Positions 25,099 to 34,266 of a stretch of DNA of 64,000 nt are shown here, in pieces (the first letter of the stretch is position 1; each line of letters begins with the position of its first letter). Where the stretch lies: NCBI GenBank assembly GCA_045132775.1, contig JBGUSX010000116.1, forward strand, positions 29,886 to 93,885, in the 5' to 3' direction. Source of the DNA: SVTX01 sp045132775. GTDB taxonomy: Bacteria; Bacillota; Clostridia; Oscillospirales; CAG-272. A program made the translations under genes and the position numbers. The notes under the pieces were generated by a model. That model did not search any database and had not been told where the DNA came from. It saw only the letters and a program-made list of their open reading frames with translations.

Positions 25099-26268
25099 TT
25101 AGTTAAGCGGTACTCCGCCAAGCTCCCAGTCCTCAGAGGATTTCTCCCAGAAGATCTTTAAGCTCGTGTTTCCGCCGTTCCAATTATCGCCTTTCTTAAC
25201 AGCTTCCCACTGCGATTTAACTCCATTGAAATAAACCGACTCGAGAGAAGTGCATCCGCTGAAGGCATCTGCTCCAATGCTTGTAATATTGCTACTGAGC
25301 GTGATGCTCTTGATATCTGCGCAATCCTTGAATGCTCCGTCCTCAATTCCCGTTATAAGCTTACTGCCTACAACACTGGGAACGACGATAGCTGTATCGG
25401 CACATTCGCCTATACCTGATACGGAGTACGTAATTCCGTCACTGTTCATTACGTATTCGAGCTTATCGCTGGTGTTGCCCTGGTATACGGCAGTGTAAAG
25501 CTCGTTGGTCTCACCTGCGACAACGGTATAGCTCGCATTGCTCGAAACGATCTCACCTGCGCTATTTCTCCATCCGGCAAAGATGAAATCCTCGTCAGAC
25601 GTGGGTGCTGTTATCGTCAAAGACGTGCCCACTTTATAGAGTCCGTGATTGAATCCGTCCTCAAAGGTTCCGCCCAAAAGCTTTACCTGCACGAACTCAT
25701 CGGTAGCAAGTGTATCGGTCTTGTAATTCGTGTATTTCTGTGCGAGCGCACCGTAATTCAGCATATCCGCGAGAAGTGCGATAAGCTTTTCATCGCTACT
25801 GGGTGATGACGTTTTGCCCATCATATTATACGCATACTGAAGGATGCTGTATTTTTTGGGTGCACTGTAATACTCTGTATTTCCGACCTTAACGTATGCC
25901 CTTGCATATACCACATCGGTCATCTGCTTTGCGGCGAGCTCCTTATAGTCGAATATCACGTAATCTCCGACCTCAGGATCTACATATCCGTTCGAAAGAA
26001 CGGCTTTCTCTGTACCCTTAACATATTCGGTCTGGGGCTCGGTCCAGATGAGCATAGCGATATCATCAATGTCAACGTTCTTGTAGTCAATTGCATACTT
26101 GATATAAACCGAATCGCTGAACGAAAGGTTGGCTCCGTAAATTTTGAGCTCAACATCTGCGCTGTTTTGATTCGCTACGTCGCTTGCAACAATGGCAACT
26201 ACCACAGCGGCACAGATCATCAGCACTGCTACAGCTATTATCAAAATGCGTTTAAGGCTCTTTTTCAT
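25099..26268 (-). CDS. Exported cell-surface protein with InlB-type and BspA-type repeats
   Basis: This 389-residue protein starts with a signal anchor (ILIIAVAVLMICAAVVVAIVA). A long beta-rich region follows, then an InlB B-like repeat near residues 200-265 (GGTFEDG...FIFAGW...YTAVY). A C-terminal BspA-type leucine-rich region (GAFKDCADIKSITLSSNITS, then IGADAFSGCTSLESVYF) ends the protein. These repeats usually mediate binding at the cell surface. The ligand is unknown. It lies 46 bases after the DUF3737 gene and may be the last gene of the recR operon. Confidence 0.8.
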   Translation of the reverse strand: MKKSLKRILIIAVAVLMICAAVVVAIVASDVANQNSADVELKIYGANLSFSDSVYIKYAIDYKNVDIDDIAMLIWTEPQTEYVKGTEKAVLSNGYVDPEVGDYVIFDYKELAAKQMTDVVYARAYVKVGNTEYYSAPKKYSILQYAYNMMGKTSSPSSDEKLIALLADMLNYGALAQKYTNYKTDTLATDEFVQVKLLGGTFEDGFNHGLYKVGTSLTITAPTSDEDFIFAGWRNSAGEIVSSNASYTVVAGETNELYTAVYQGNTSDKLEYVMNSDGITYSVSGIGECADTAIVVPSVVGSKLITGIEDGAFKDCADIKSITLSSNITSIGADAFSGCTSLESVYFNGVKSQWEAVKKGDNWNGGNTSLKIFWEKSSEDWELGGVPLN

Positions 26269-26314
26269 ATTAAAGAAATCCTCTATCTTAAGTAGTTTGA
26301 AAAGCTATTTATAG

Positions 26315-27217
26315 TTATTTATACACCTTTTCAGAAACAATGTCAATATCTTTTGCATTTTTTATTTCAAAATCCGCCTGAAAAACGTTTATTTTACATC
26401 TTGAGGCTATTCCCGCCTCTTCATTCAATATGATCTCCCCGATACTGTCGGCATTTATATATCCTGAAATCGGGTTCTTGACGCTAACGATATTTCCCTT
26501 GACGGATGCGCAGACCTCACTTCTTTCAAATGAAAGATCTGTCCCCTCCATTTCGCAATCCTCGAGTACGAGCCCCTTGCAGTAGCAAAGCGGCTGTGTG
26601 CCCGATATTTTACAACGGACGAGCTTTAGATTCTCCGAATACCACGCAAGGTATTCCCCCGAGATCACGCTATCGTAAACGGTCACGTTTTTTGCGTGCC
26701 AGAAGGCATCCTTGGTCTTGAATTCGCAATTTATGAACGTGGAATTTTCTATGTACTGGAAGGAATATTTGCCCGTCATTTTCAGTCCGTCGACCTCCAT
26801 ACCCTTACATTCGAAAAAGGGATACTGGGAGTTCAATTCACAGCTGTCAATGTATACGTTTCTGCATCTCCATCCGAATTCCTCGGAATTTATATCGCAT
26901 CCGACGAGCGTAACTCCGTCACATTCACGCAACGCCTTGATTCCGTGAAGCTTACTGTCGGTTATTCTGACATCGCTGTCATACCAGAGCGCCGCGCGGC
27001 ATTTTTCGGTCATTTCGACCCCACGGATATTTGCGTCATCAACGTGCCACAAGGGATAGCGGAGATTAAAGTAACAATCTTTGACCTCGATATTTCTACA
27101 CTCCTTGAGTGCGGATTCTCCGTCCTCCTCGCCGTCAAAACGGCATCCGATGACCTTCGAATCCCTTATACCGTAAAGAGCGCGTTCTTCACCGTACGTT
27201 TTGTTTTCGTATTTCAT
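26315..27217 (-). CDS. DUF3737 family protein
   Basis: This 300-residue protein consists of short repeating strands typical of a right-handed parallel beta-helix: VTLVGCDINSEEF, VYIDSCELNSQYPFF, LKLVRCKISGTQPL and similar. This is the DUF3737 family, frequent in gut Firmicutes and Bacteroidetes and without an assigned function. No signal peptide is present, so it should be cytoplasmic. It follows recR by 20 bases in the same orientation, a position that need not imply a role in DNA repair. Confidence 0.85.
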   Translation of the reverse strand: MKYENKTYGEERALYGIRDSKVIGCRFDGEEDGESALKECRNIEVKDCYFNLRYPLWHVDDANIRGVEMTEKCRAALWYDSDVRITDSKLHGIKALRECDGVTLVGCDINSEEFGWRCRNVYIDSCELNSQYPFFECKGMEVDGLKMTGKYSFQYIENSTFINCEFKTKDAFWHAKNVTVYDSVISGEYLAWYSENLKLVRCKISGTQPLCYCKGLVLEDCEMEGTDLSFERSEVCASVKGNIVSVKNPISGYINADSIGEIILNEEAGIASRCKINVFQADFEIKNAKDIDIVSEKVYK

Positions 27218-27237
27218 GTTACACCTGTTTTTACCTA

Positions 27238-27837
27238 TTAAAGATCTCGTCTGCCCTCAAGAGCTCTATAGAGCGTGATCTCGTCCGCGTATTCCAGGTC
27301 GCTTCCCATAGGCACTCCGTACGCAAGACGGGTAACCTTGATGTCAAAATTTTTGAGCAGCCTTGAGATATACATCGCGGTCGCCTCGCCCTCTACGGTC
27401 GGGTTTGTCGCGACTATTGCCTCTTCGATCTCGCCCTCGTCGATCCTTGCGAGCAGCTCCTTTATCTTGAGCTTATCGGGAGTGGTTCCGTTCATTGGGG
27501 ATATTACACCGTGAAGCACGTGGTAAAGTCCCTTATACTCTCTGACCTTTTCCATTGAGATAACTACTCTTGCGTCCGACACGATGCAAACTGTTTTTCT
27601 GTCTCTCGTCTCGTCGGCGCATATCGGGCAGATATCACGGTCGGTGAGGTTCTGACATATCGGGCAGAGGTGTATCTTCTCTTTTGCCTCGATTATTGCC
27701 TTGGCAAACTCTGCCGCGTCCTCGTCGGTCATATCAAGCACGGAAAACGCCATTTTCATGGCGTTCTTTTTTCCTATTCCCTGCAGTCTGCCGAATTGCT
27801 CGGCAAGCTTTTGCAATGACTCTATATATTCAGCCAT
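27238..27837 (-). CDS. recR: Recombination mediator RecR
   Basis: This 199-residue protein has the RecR order: a helix-hairpin-helix (GRLQGIGKKNAMKM), a zinc finger with CPICQNL...CPIC, a TOPRIM domain (VCIVSDARVVISMEK) and the C-terminal TRLAYGVPMGSDLEYADEITL. It loads RecA with RecF and RecO in gap repair. It starts one base from the ybaB stop, in the conserved dnaX-ybaB-recR order. Confidence 0.97.
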   Translation of the reverse strand: MAEYIESLQKLAEQFGRLQGIGKKNAMKMAFSVLDMTDEDAAEFAKAIIEAKEKIHLCPICQNLTDRDICPICADETRDRKTVCIVSDARVVISMEKVREYKGLYHVLHGVISPMNGTTPDKLKIKELLARIDEGEIEEAIVATNPTVEGEATAMYISRLLKNFDIKVTRLAYGVPMGSDLEYADEITLYRALEGRRDL

Positions 27838-27838
27838 A

Positions 27839-28186
27839 TCAGAACATTCCGGGCATATTCATGCCCTTTGTGATCTTATCCATTTCCTCGCTGTTGGTGT
27901 TCTCAACACGCTTGATAGCCTCGTTTACTGCCGCCACGAGAATGTCAGACAGTGTCTCGATATCGTCGGGGTCGACTATCTCGGGCTGAATATCTATGGA
28001 GAGGATCTCCTTCTTTCCGTTGATCTTGACAGCGACTACTCCGCCGCCTGCCTTTATCTCGTATTCGCGAGCATCAAGATCCTCCTGAAGTGCCGCCATA
28101 TCCTCCTGCATCTTCTGTGCCTGGCGGAGCATTGCCTGCATATTCTGCGGTCCGCCGCCCATTCCCTTCGGTATATTAGCTCTCAT
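27839..28186 (-). CDS. ybaB: YbaB/EbfC nucleoid-associated protein
   Basis: This 115-residue DNA-binding protein has the central helix MLRQAQKMQEDMAALQEDLD and the strand-rich part GGGVVAVKINGKKEI. It binds DNA as a dimer and belongs to the dnaX-recR unit. The ATG at 28186 is chosen because GGAGG lies eight bases before it; the longer frame would start inside that ribosome-binding site with TTG. Confidence 0.95.
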   Translation of the reverse strand: MRANIPKGMGGGPQNMQAMLRQAQKMQEDMAALQEDLDAREYEIKAGGGVVAVKINGKKEILSIDIQPEIVDPDDIETLSDILVAAVNEAIKRVENTNSEEMDKITKGMNMPGMF

Positions 28187-28227
28187 TTTTATTTCCTCCA
28201 ATGAATTTTTATCTTCTTATCAAGTTA

Positions 28228-29907
28228 TCAAGCGTTCTCTGCCGCTTCTATTATTTTATCGATCATACCGTTGCCCTTTTTCTCCTCTTCGCACTCGCAT
28301 TTCATATTCGCCACGGTGAACGGTCTTCCCGTCACCTCGGATATCACACCGACGAAGAAGGGCTCTCCGTCAAACATTTTCATATTGTCGATCTCGAATT
28401 TTGCCGCGAATTTGAGGATGATATTACCGTTGTCATCGGTGTACCATTTTGCTCGCTTGAAGAAGGATGCGAGCATTGCACTCCTCGTATCCATTATCTC
28501 CATTGCCTCCGCCCTCTGTCTGAAGGGCTTGAGGACACGGACGTTGCCCTGCGCAGCTGCAGCTTCGGGTGTGGGTGCTACAGTTTTTTCGGCTTTTCTG
28601 ACGGGAGCGGGTGCATCACCCTTGAATTCGTCGTCATCTTCCTGCTTTTGCACTCTCGATGCGCGCTTTTGGACGGGCTTTTCCTCGACTTTGGGCTCCG
28701 CCTTGGTCTCCGATTTTGTCTCGGGCTCTTCGAACGACTGCTTCGTCTGCGGAGCAACACCAGATGCGACCGCCTTTTCAAGTGCCGCAATTCTTGCCAT
28801 CATTGCCTCGGGGCTTGAGGAAAGTCTTGCATCACACATTTTTACGAGTGTAAGCTCGGCTATGATTCTTCTTACTGCGTTTGATCTCTGCATTGCGGGC
28901 AGAGCGTCGTTGAGCAGTTGGCTATGATAGGACAAAAGCTCTATTGTGAATTGCTTTGCTATTGACGTCAGTGCCTCGGTCTCGCTGTCGGTAAGGTCAA
29001 GGTAGCGCGCAGGCTCCTTTGCGCTCTTTACGATAAGGAGGTCTCTGTAAACAGAGATGAGCTCCTGCCAGAACACTGTTATGTCCTTGGATGAACGCAC
29101 CGTTTCGTCAACTGCCTCAAATATCGCGTCGTGATCCTTCTCGGCTATCGCTCTTACGACTCCGAGCATTTTTTCTCTGCCGCCAAGTCCGACGGTGTCG
29201 GCTACAAGCTCGTCGTCAATGAGTCTGCGGTTTCCTGCGCAAAGGTCGAGAAGGCTTATTGCGTCTCTCATTCCTCCCTGCGCGTGCTTTGCAAGCATCA
29301 CCGCCGCACTCTCTGTTATCTCTATCCCCTCTTGCGCGGCAATTCGGAGAAGATGGTTTTTAAGTACTTCGGTCGTAATTCTCCTGAAATCAAACCTCTG
29401 ACATCTCGATATGATAGTCGCGGGAAGCTTGTGGAGCTCGGTGGTTGCAAGAATGAACACAACGTGCTCGGGCGGCTCCTCGAGTGTTTTGAGCAGCGCG
29501 TTGAATGCACTCGTCGAGAGCATATGCACCTCGTCGATGATGTAAACTCTGTATTTGAGGTTTGACGGCGAATAAACGACCTCGTCGCGAATGTCTCTGA
29601 TGTCGTCAACACCGTTGTTGGATGCAGCGTCCATCTCAAGCACGTCGGTAGCCGCGCCTGATTCGATCGCTACGCAGGACGCGCACTTGCCGCAAGGACT
29701 TCCGCCTACGGGCGACTCACAGTTTACTGCCTTCGCAAGAATCTTTGCGCAGGTAGTCTTACCCGTTCCGCGAGATCCGCAGAAAAGATACGCGTGCGAG
29801 AACTTATTATTCGCGATCTCATATTTCAAAATTGATGTGATATGATCCTGACCGTAAACCTCGTCAAAGCTTTTCGGTCTCCATTTTCTGTATAGAGCCT
29901 GGTGCAT
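28228..29907 (-). CDS. dnaX: DNA polymerase III subunit gamma/tau
   Basis: This 559-residue AAA+ clamp-loader subunit shows the Walker A motif GSRGTGKT (44-51), a zinc module ending CGKCASC, Walker B IIDEVHML, and the sensor region ATTELHKLPATIISRCQRF. The middle and C-terminal third hold a long charged linker (about residues 395-470) and a domain that binds the replicative polymerase in other species. I saw no frameshift heptamer aligned with the reading frame, so a separate gamma form is not predicted. ATG 29907 follows AAGGAG. Confidence 0.95.
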   Translation of the reverse strand: MHQALYRKWRPKSFDEVYGQDHITSILKYEIANNKFSHAYLFCGSRGTGKTTCAKILAKAVNCESPVGGSPCGKCASCVAIESGAATDVLEMDAASNNGVDDIRDIRDEVVYSPSNLKYRVYIIDEVHMLSTSAFNALLKTLEEPPEHVVFILATTELHKLPATIISRCQRFDFRRITTEVLKNHLLRIAAQEGIEITESAAVMLAKHAQGGMRDAISLLDLCAGNRRLIDDELVADTVGLGGREKMLGVVRAIAEKDHDAIFEAVDETVRSSKDITVFWQELISVYRDLLIVKSAKEPARYLDLTDSETEALTSIAKQFTIELLSYHSQLLNDALPAMQRSNAVRRIIAELTLVKMCDARLSSSPEAMMARIAALEKAVASGVAPQTKQSFEEPETKSETKAEPKVEEKPVQKRASRVQKQEDDDEFKGDAPAPVRKAEKTVAPTPEAAAAQGNVRVLKPFRQRAEAMEIMDTRSAMLASFFKRAKWYTDDNGNIILKFAAKFEIDNMKMFDGEPFFVGVISEVTGRPFTVANMKCECEEEKKGNGMIDKIIEAAENA

Positions 29908-29967
29908 ATCTTTTCTCCTTTCATACGACTTTAAAGAAACTATATTCAGAATACGAAGCACGGATGA

Positions 29968-30064
29968 TTTTTTTCGTAGGCAAGGCGCACCGGAGAAAGC
30001 AAAGCGAAGGCTTACTTACGTAAGTCGAGATGCTTTCGAGGAGCAACGACGCATACGGAAAAAA
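29968..30064. repeat. 97-bp palindromic stretch between SRP RNA and dnaX
   Basis: TTTTTTTCGTA (29968-29978) and TACGGAAAAAA (30054-30064) face each other and enclose smaller complementary segments (GAAAGC/GCTTTC and the palindrome ACTTACGTAAGT). No frame is credible. It could be an inserted dispersed element or a structured spacer. Confidence 0.45.
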
Positions 30065-30087
30065 GCGCCGGGCGACTTTATATAAAT

Positions 30088-30396
30088 TTAGTGTGCTGCA
30101 AAACGAGTACCATACACCGCAAAATCGAACCTCGCCTCCACGCGATCTTCGTATCTCTTGCTCAGGGCAGGCGCCCTCGCGGCACATCGGGTTAACCGCT
30201 TAATGCTGCTTGGTTCCCCATCTGACATGGTTCACAGCTCCCGATTGCGCAAGACCCACCCCTCAACACAAGGGATAAGACTCAATTCGAAAAGGTCTGA
30301 CCCTCAAGTGCGGGATCCACCCCTGCTGTAGCGGATTTCAGGTGCAGGGCTCCGCTAATTCCCCGGCTGGTATGGCCTCGTTTCACAGCACACACT
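30088..30396 (-). ncRNA. ffs: Signal recognition particle RNA (large bacterial type)
   Basis: On the minus strand the universal domain IV is seen as GTGAACCATGTCAGATGGGGA then ACCAAGCAGCATTAAGCGG. The 5' domain resembles the Bacillus form: GGGGAATTAGCGGAGCCCTGC and CCTGAAATCCGCTACAGCAGGG. The ends close by a long helix, GTGTGCTG...AACGAG pairing with CTCGTT...CAGCACAC. The RNA binds Ffh to target nascent membrane proteins. Its place before dnaX is the usual one in Firmicutes. The ends are estimated from the closing helix. Confidence 0.93.
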
Positions 30397-30432
30397 GTGT
30401 TTATTATGTCCGAAACAAATCGAACGTATTAT

Positions 30433-30461
30433 ATTATAACAGATATACGGTTATTTTTCAA
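30433..30461 (-). promoter_or_regulatory. Sigma-A promoter of the SRP RNA
   Basis: TTGAAA (30456-30461) and TATAAT (30433-30438) on the minus strand are 17 bases apart. The dnaX operon may also be read from here. Confidence 0.85.
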
Positions 30462-30500
30462 TAGTTTTTTGAAAAATTAACATTTAGTCTTTAATTGCGC

Positions 30501-31349
30501 TCAAATGAGCGATTTAAGGTACTCGTGTCCTTTGCTTATTCCCTCGATGCAATCCTCCGAGCCCTCGAACTCGATGGAAAGATATCCGTCGTAGCCCGCG
30601 CGCTTGAGGACCTCGACACAGCGCTTTACGTCAACGTCCCCTTCTCCGAGGATCGCGCCCTTGAAGTAATTGCATCCGCGTGTCTGTCCGTAGCCTTCTT
30701 TTTTGTCCTTTGACAGATGGAAATCCTTTGCGTGAGCGTGTATTGCATAAGGTGCGACACGCGAGACTGCGGTCACGTTGTCCTCATCGACGCAGGAGAA
30801 GTTTCCGATATCGACGAGAAGCCCGTAGTTCTCGTGACCGACGGCGTTGAAAAGTCTTTCCATGCGGTCGGAGTCCTGAGCGACGTATCCGTGGTTTTCC
30901 GAGCAGGTACGTATACCGAGGCTTGCGGCATATTCGGTTATTTCCCTTGCATTTTTTACAATGGTTGGCAGCATCTGATCAAAGCTTCTAACTGCTCCCG
31001 TTTTCGGCACCGACCAACAAACGTCGTGTCGGAGCACGGGTACGCCGAGTATCTTTGCTATATCAAGCTGTCCTTTTATGCGCTCGACCTCTGCCTTATC
31101 CGCCTCGTCACTTCCCTTGTAAAGATCGGCATTTACCGTGTATGAGACGATCGGTATTCCAAGCTCATCCGCTCTCTCACGGAGCTTCTTTGCAAGCTCA
31201 CATCTCTCCTCAAAGGTCTCGCCCGGGAGGGGTGTGAACTCTATACCGTCAAGACCTAACTCGTGTGCCTTATCTATCATTCCGAGGTGGTCTATTTTGC
31301 CTGCATTCAGATACTGCTGAAAGGAATATGAGGTTACTGATATTTTCAT
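30501..31349 (-). CDS. Sugar phosphate isomerase/epimerase family protein
   Basis: This 282-residue TIM-barrel protein belongs to the xylose-isomerase-like/AP-endonuclease-2 family. It shows GLDGIEFTPLPG at the second strand, RHDVCWS, the metal-site segment CSENHGY, LLVDIGNFSCVDED, HAHAKDFH and the final YLSIEFEGSED. The conserved Glu, Asp and His residues support a divalent-metal isomerase or epimerase. The substrate is unknown. A strong AAGGAG precedes the ATG. Confidence 0.88.
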   Translation of the reverse strand: MKISVTSYSFQQYLNAGKIDHLGMIDKAHELGLDGIEFTPLPGETFEERCELAKKLRERADELGIPIVSYTVNADLYKGSDEADKAEVERIKGQLDIAKILGVPVLRHDVCWSVPKTGAVRSFDQMLPTIVKNAREITEYAASLGIRTCSENHGYVAQDSDRMERLFNAVGHENYGLLVDIGNFSCVDEDNVTAVSRVAPYAIHAHAKDFHLSKDKKEGYGQTRGCNYFKGAILGEGDVDVKRCVEVLKRAGYDGYLSIEFEGSEDCIEGISKGHEYLKSLI

Positions 31350-31386
31350 TGGTTTTCTCCTTTGTTTCGGGTTTTATCGTGATTCG

Positions 31387-31416
31387 ATTATACCACGGCT
31401 ACGACCGAGTTGTAAA
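31387..31416 (-). promoter_or_regulatory. Sigma-A promoter of the isomerase gene
   Basis: TTTACA (31411-31416) and TATAAT (31387-31392) on the minus strand are 18 bases apart. Confidence 0.65.
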
Positions 31417-31459
31417 TAATATATTTACAGGTGAAATTTAATGGATCTACAGTTTTCTG

Positions 31460-33988
31460 TCAGTGACATTCGTACCAGGTATCTCCGCTCTGCGCTTCTA
31501 CCTTCAGCGGTACGTCAAGCTTTACTGCGTTTTCCATCTCGTTTTTCAGCATCTCGAGAACTGCTCCTGCGTGCTCTCTCGGGCACTCGACCAAAAGCTC
31601 GTCGTGTACCTGGAGCAAAAGGCGCGCGTCAAGTCCGCTCTCCTTGAGCTTTTTGTCAACGTTGATCATCGCTATCTTGATAATGTCCGCGCTCGTTCCC
31701 TGTATCGGACTGTTTCTTGCAACTCTTTCACCAAAATTACGCACCATTTTATTCGGCGCGGAGAGCTCGGGAATATAACGACGACGTGACAGCATAGTCG
31801 TAGTGTATCCTTCTGCCTTGGCACTCTCTATGGTGTCTTCAAGATATTTCTCGATTCCCCTGTAGCTTGAAAGATAATTCTCGATATATTCCTTTGCCTG
31901 TGCGCGAGAGATGTTAAGGTCGTCGGAGAGCGAGAAATCTCCCATTCCGTAAAGGATTCCGAAATTTACCGCCTTCGCTCTCTTACGCATCTCGACAGTC
32001 ACCTCGTCGGGTGATACGCCGAAAATGCGGCAGGAGGTCGCGGTGTGGATATCCTCGCCCGAAACGAATGCCTCGGTCATGTGCTCGTCGTGTGACATGT
32101 GCGCGAGCACGCGGAGCTCGATCTGCGAATAGTCTGCATCGATGAGAACTCTGTCATTGCTGCTTGCGGTGAAATATTTACGGAAGCGTCTGCCCGCCTC
32201 TGTCCTTATCGGGATATTCTGCAGGTTAGGGTTGACAGACGAAAGTCTGCCTGTCGCGGTTCCCGTCTGCTTGAAGGTCGTGTGGCAACGCGAGTCCTCG
32301 CCTATGGTCTTGAGAAGTCCGTCGACATAGGTTCCCTTTAATTTCGTTACCTGTCTGTACTCGAGGATATCGTCAATTATAGGGTGATATTTGCGCAGAT
32401 GCTCGAGCACGTCGGCATTGGTGGAATAACCCGTTTTTGTTTTTTTGCCGTGAGGGAGCATCAGCTTTTCAAAGAGCACCTCACCGAGCTGCTTGGGTGA
32501 ATTGATGTTGAATTCCTCACCTGCCGCCATATATATTCTCGATTCAAGCGCGGATGCGGTCTCTTCAAGCTCATGCCCGTACTCTGTTATTCCGTCGCAA
32601 TCGACTCGGCAGCCCTCGATCTCCATATCGCAAAGAACTGCGGCAAGGGGCATCTCGATTTCGTAAAGCACGCGAGTCTGTCCGCTCTCGTCAAGCCTTT
32701 TTTCTATATTTTTCCACATTCTTGCAATATAAGCTGTGGCGGGTACTTCCTCGGAGATCATTTCGCCGAGATAGGTGGTGACGAACCTTTCGAGTGAATA
32801 ATTGTTCTGATTTGAATCGTCCACGTACGCGCCGAGCATTACATCAAAATAGCAGGCGCGCCAATGAATACCGTGCTCCTCGAGCTTTTTGTAGATATCC
32901 TTGCAATCAAGGCAGATTATTTTTTTACTGTTCAGAAAATCACACAGAGTAGCGTCGGGTGAATCTGTTTTATATGCGGTCTTGCCGTCGGAGAGATAGG
33001 CGGTCTCGCCGTCAAAATCAAATGCGTAATATTCTCCGCTGAGTGATTGGAGGTCGTTTGATTCTAATTCTTTTATCTGTATGGGGGAGTTGTCCGCAGG
33101 GGCGGGCTCTTCCTTCTCCTCCTTGTCAAGTCCGAGCTTTTTGATGGCACCCAAGAGCTCATAACGCAGAAGAAGCGTACGGGCTTCCGCTCTGTTCATT
33201 CCTTTATACGTGATATCATCAAGGGTGATCCCGAGGGGTACCTCGCGGCAGATGGTTGCAAGAGTTTTCGAGGTGTACGCGCTCTCTTTACCGTTCGTCA
33301 GCTTTGTTTTTACCGAGTTTGTAAGACCGAAATCCTCGATGTTTTCGTATATTCCGTCGAGCGTTCCGGCATCGGCAATGAGCTTGAACGCGGTCTTCTC
33401 CCCTATTCCGGGCACTCCGGGGATGTTATCCGAACTATCTCCCATAAGCGCTTTTACGTCTACGTACTGATCTGCGCGAACACCGTATTTTTCAAGAAAA
33501 GCTGCCTCGTCAAAGACTACGGTATCTGTATTTGTCGCGAGCAGAACTCGCGTTTTTTCGCTTATGAGCTGGAGAGAGTCGCGGTCGCCCGTGAGGACGT
33601 ATGCCTCGGTCTCTTCATCAGAATTTTCTGCCATTTTGGCGAGCGTTCCGAGGATATCGTCCGCCTCGTAGCCCTCAAGCTCAAGGACTGCTATTCCCAA
33701 TGCGCGACAGATATCCTTTGCGGCGGGAAATTGCTTTATCAGATCCTCGGGGGCGGGCTTTCTGCCTGCCTTATAATCCGCGTACATCTTATGACGGAAG
33801 GTGGGTGCCTTGAGGTCAAAGGCGACTGCTATATAGTCGGGTGCGAGTGCCTCAAGCTGCTTTGAAAGCACGTTGACAAAGCCAAAGATGGCATTAGTCG
33901 GAAAGCCGTCCTTGCTTGAGAGAAATCTTATTCCGAAAAATTGACGGTTCAGTATACTGTTACCGTCGATACACAACATTTTTTTCAT
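31460..33988 (-). CDS. polA: DNA polymerase I
   Basis: This 842-residue enzyme has a complete N-terminal 5' nuclease domain (residues 1-290; YEADDILGTLAK, GDSSDNIPGVPGIGEKTA) and a complete polymerase domain (DADYSQIELRVLAH, RKRAKAVNFGILYGMG and VHDELLVE). The middle 3' exonuclease domain is present in outline only: the DxE motif reads FDFDGE and the later metal ligands are missing, so proofreading is probably lost, as in Bacillus polymerases. The ATG at 33988 follows GGAG; the longer frame begins upstream of the promoter and is not used. Confidence 0.96.
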   Translation of the reverse strand: MKKMLCIDGNSILNRQFFGIRFLSSKDGFPTNAIFGFVNVLSKQLEALAPDYIAVAFDLKAPTFRHKMYADYKAGRKPAPEDLIKQFPAAKDICRALGIAVLELEGYEADDILGTLAKMAENSDEETEAYVLTGDRDSLQLISEKTRVLLATNTDTVVFDEAAFLEKYGVRADQYVDVKALMGDSSDNIPGVPGIGEKTAFKLIADAGTLDGIYENIEDFGLTNSVKTKLTNGKESAYTSKTLATICREVPLGITLDDITYKGMNRAEARTLLLRYELLGAIKKLGLDKEEKEEPAPADNSPIQIKELESNDLQSLSGEYYAFDFDGETAYLSDGKTAYKTDSPDATLCDFLNSKKIICLDCKDIYKKLEEHGIHWRACYFDVMLGAYVDDSNQNNYSLERFVTTYLGEMISEEVPATAYIARMWKNIEKRLDESGQTRVLYEIEMPLAAVLCDMEIEGCRVDCDGITEYGHELEETASALESRIYMAAGEEFNINSPKQLGEVLFEKLMLPHGKKTKTGYSTNADVLEHLRKYHPIIDDILEYRQVTKLKGTYVDGLLKTIGEDSRCHTTFKQTGTATGRLSSVNPNLQNIPIRTEAGRRFRKYFTASSNDRVLIDADYSQIELRVLAHMSHDEHMTEAFVSGEDIHTATSCRIFGVSPDEVTVEMRKRAKAVNFGILYGMGDFSLSDDLNISRAQAKEYIENYLSSYRGIEKYLEDTIESAKAEGYTTTMLSRRRYIPELSAPNKMVRNFGERVARNSPIQGTSADIIKIAMINVDKKLKESGLDARLLLQVHDELLVECPREHAGAVLEMLKNEMENAVKLDVPLKVEAQSGDTWYECH

Positions 33989-34027
33989 AAAAAGCTCCTC
34001 AATCTCTGCGAAATTATATACAGAAAA

Positions 34028-34057
34028 ATTATACCACACAAGGACGCTGTTTGTCAA
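34028..34057 (-). promoter_or_regulatory. Sigma-A promoter of polA
   Basis: TTGACA (34052-34057) and TATAAT (34028-34033) on the minus strand are 18 bases apart. Confidence 0.85.
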
Positions 34058-34166
34058 CAAAAACTTGCAAGTCTGCCTCATTTGCATCTTTTTACCGAAA
34101 GTTGATTTTAACGCTCGGAATCATTCCCAAAAAGTAAAAAAAATTTAAAATTTTGACGTTTTGTTA

Positions 34167-34195
34167 TTGACATACCGAGACGGGTATGTTATAAT
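34167..34195 (+). promoter_or_regulatory. Promoter with internal palindrome before the SH3 lipoprotein
   Basis: TTGACA (34167-34172) and TATAAT (34190-34195) are 17 bases apart. The spacer holds CATACC-GAGACG-GGTATG (34171-34188), a palindrome filling the gap between the two boxes, as an operator would. A related CCCGAAACGGGT lies in the leader near 34236-34247. Confidence 0.8.
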
Positions 34196-34266
34196 TATTC
34201 TGCAAATGCGAAAAAAATATCTTTTATGAAAAAATATCCCCGAAACGGGTCGTTCAGGAGGCAGAA

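Noticed and set aside
28228..29907. Programmed frameshift in dnaX
   Set aside because: The only A-rich runs near the linker are not aligned as a slippery heptamer in the reading frame, and no downstream stop and hairpin arrangement was seen.
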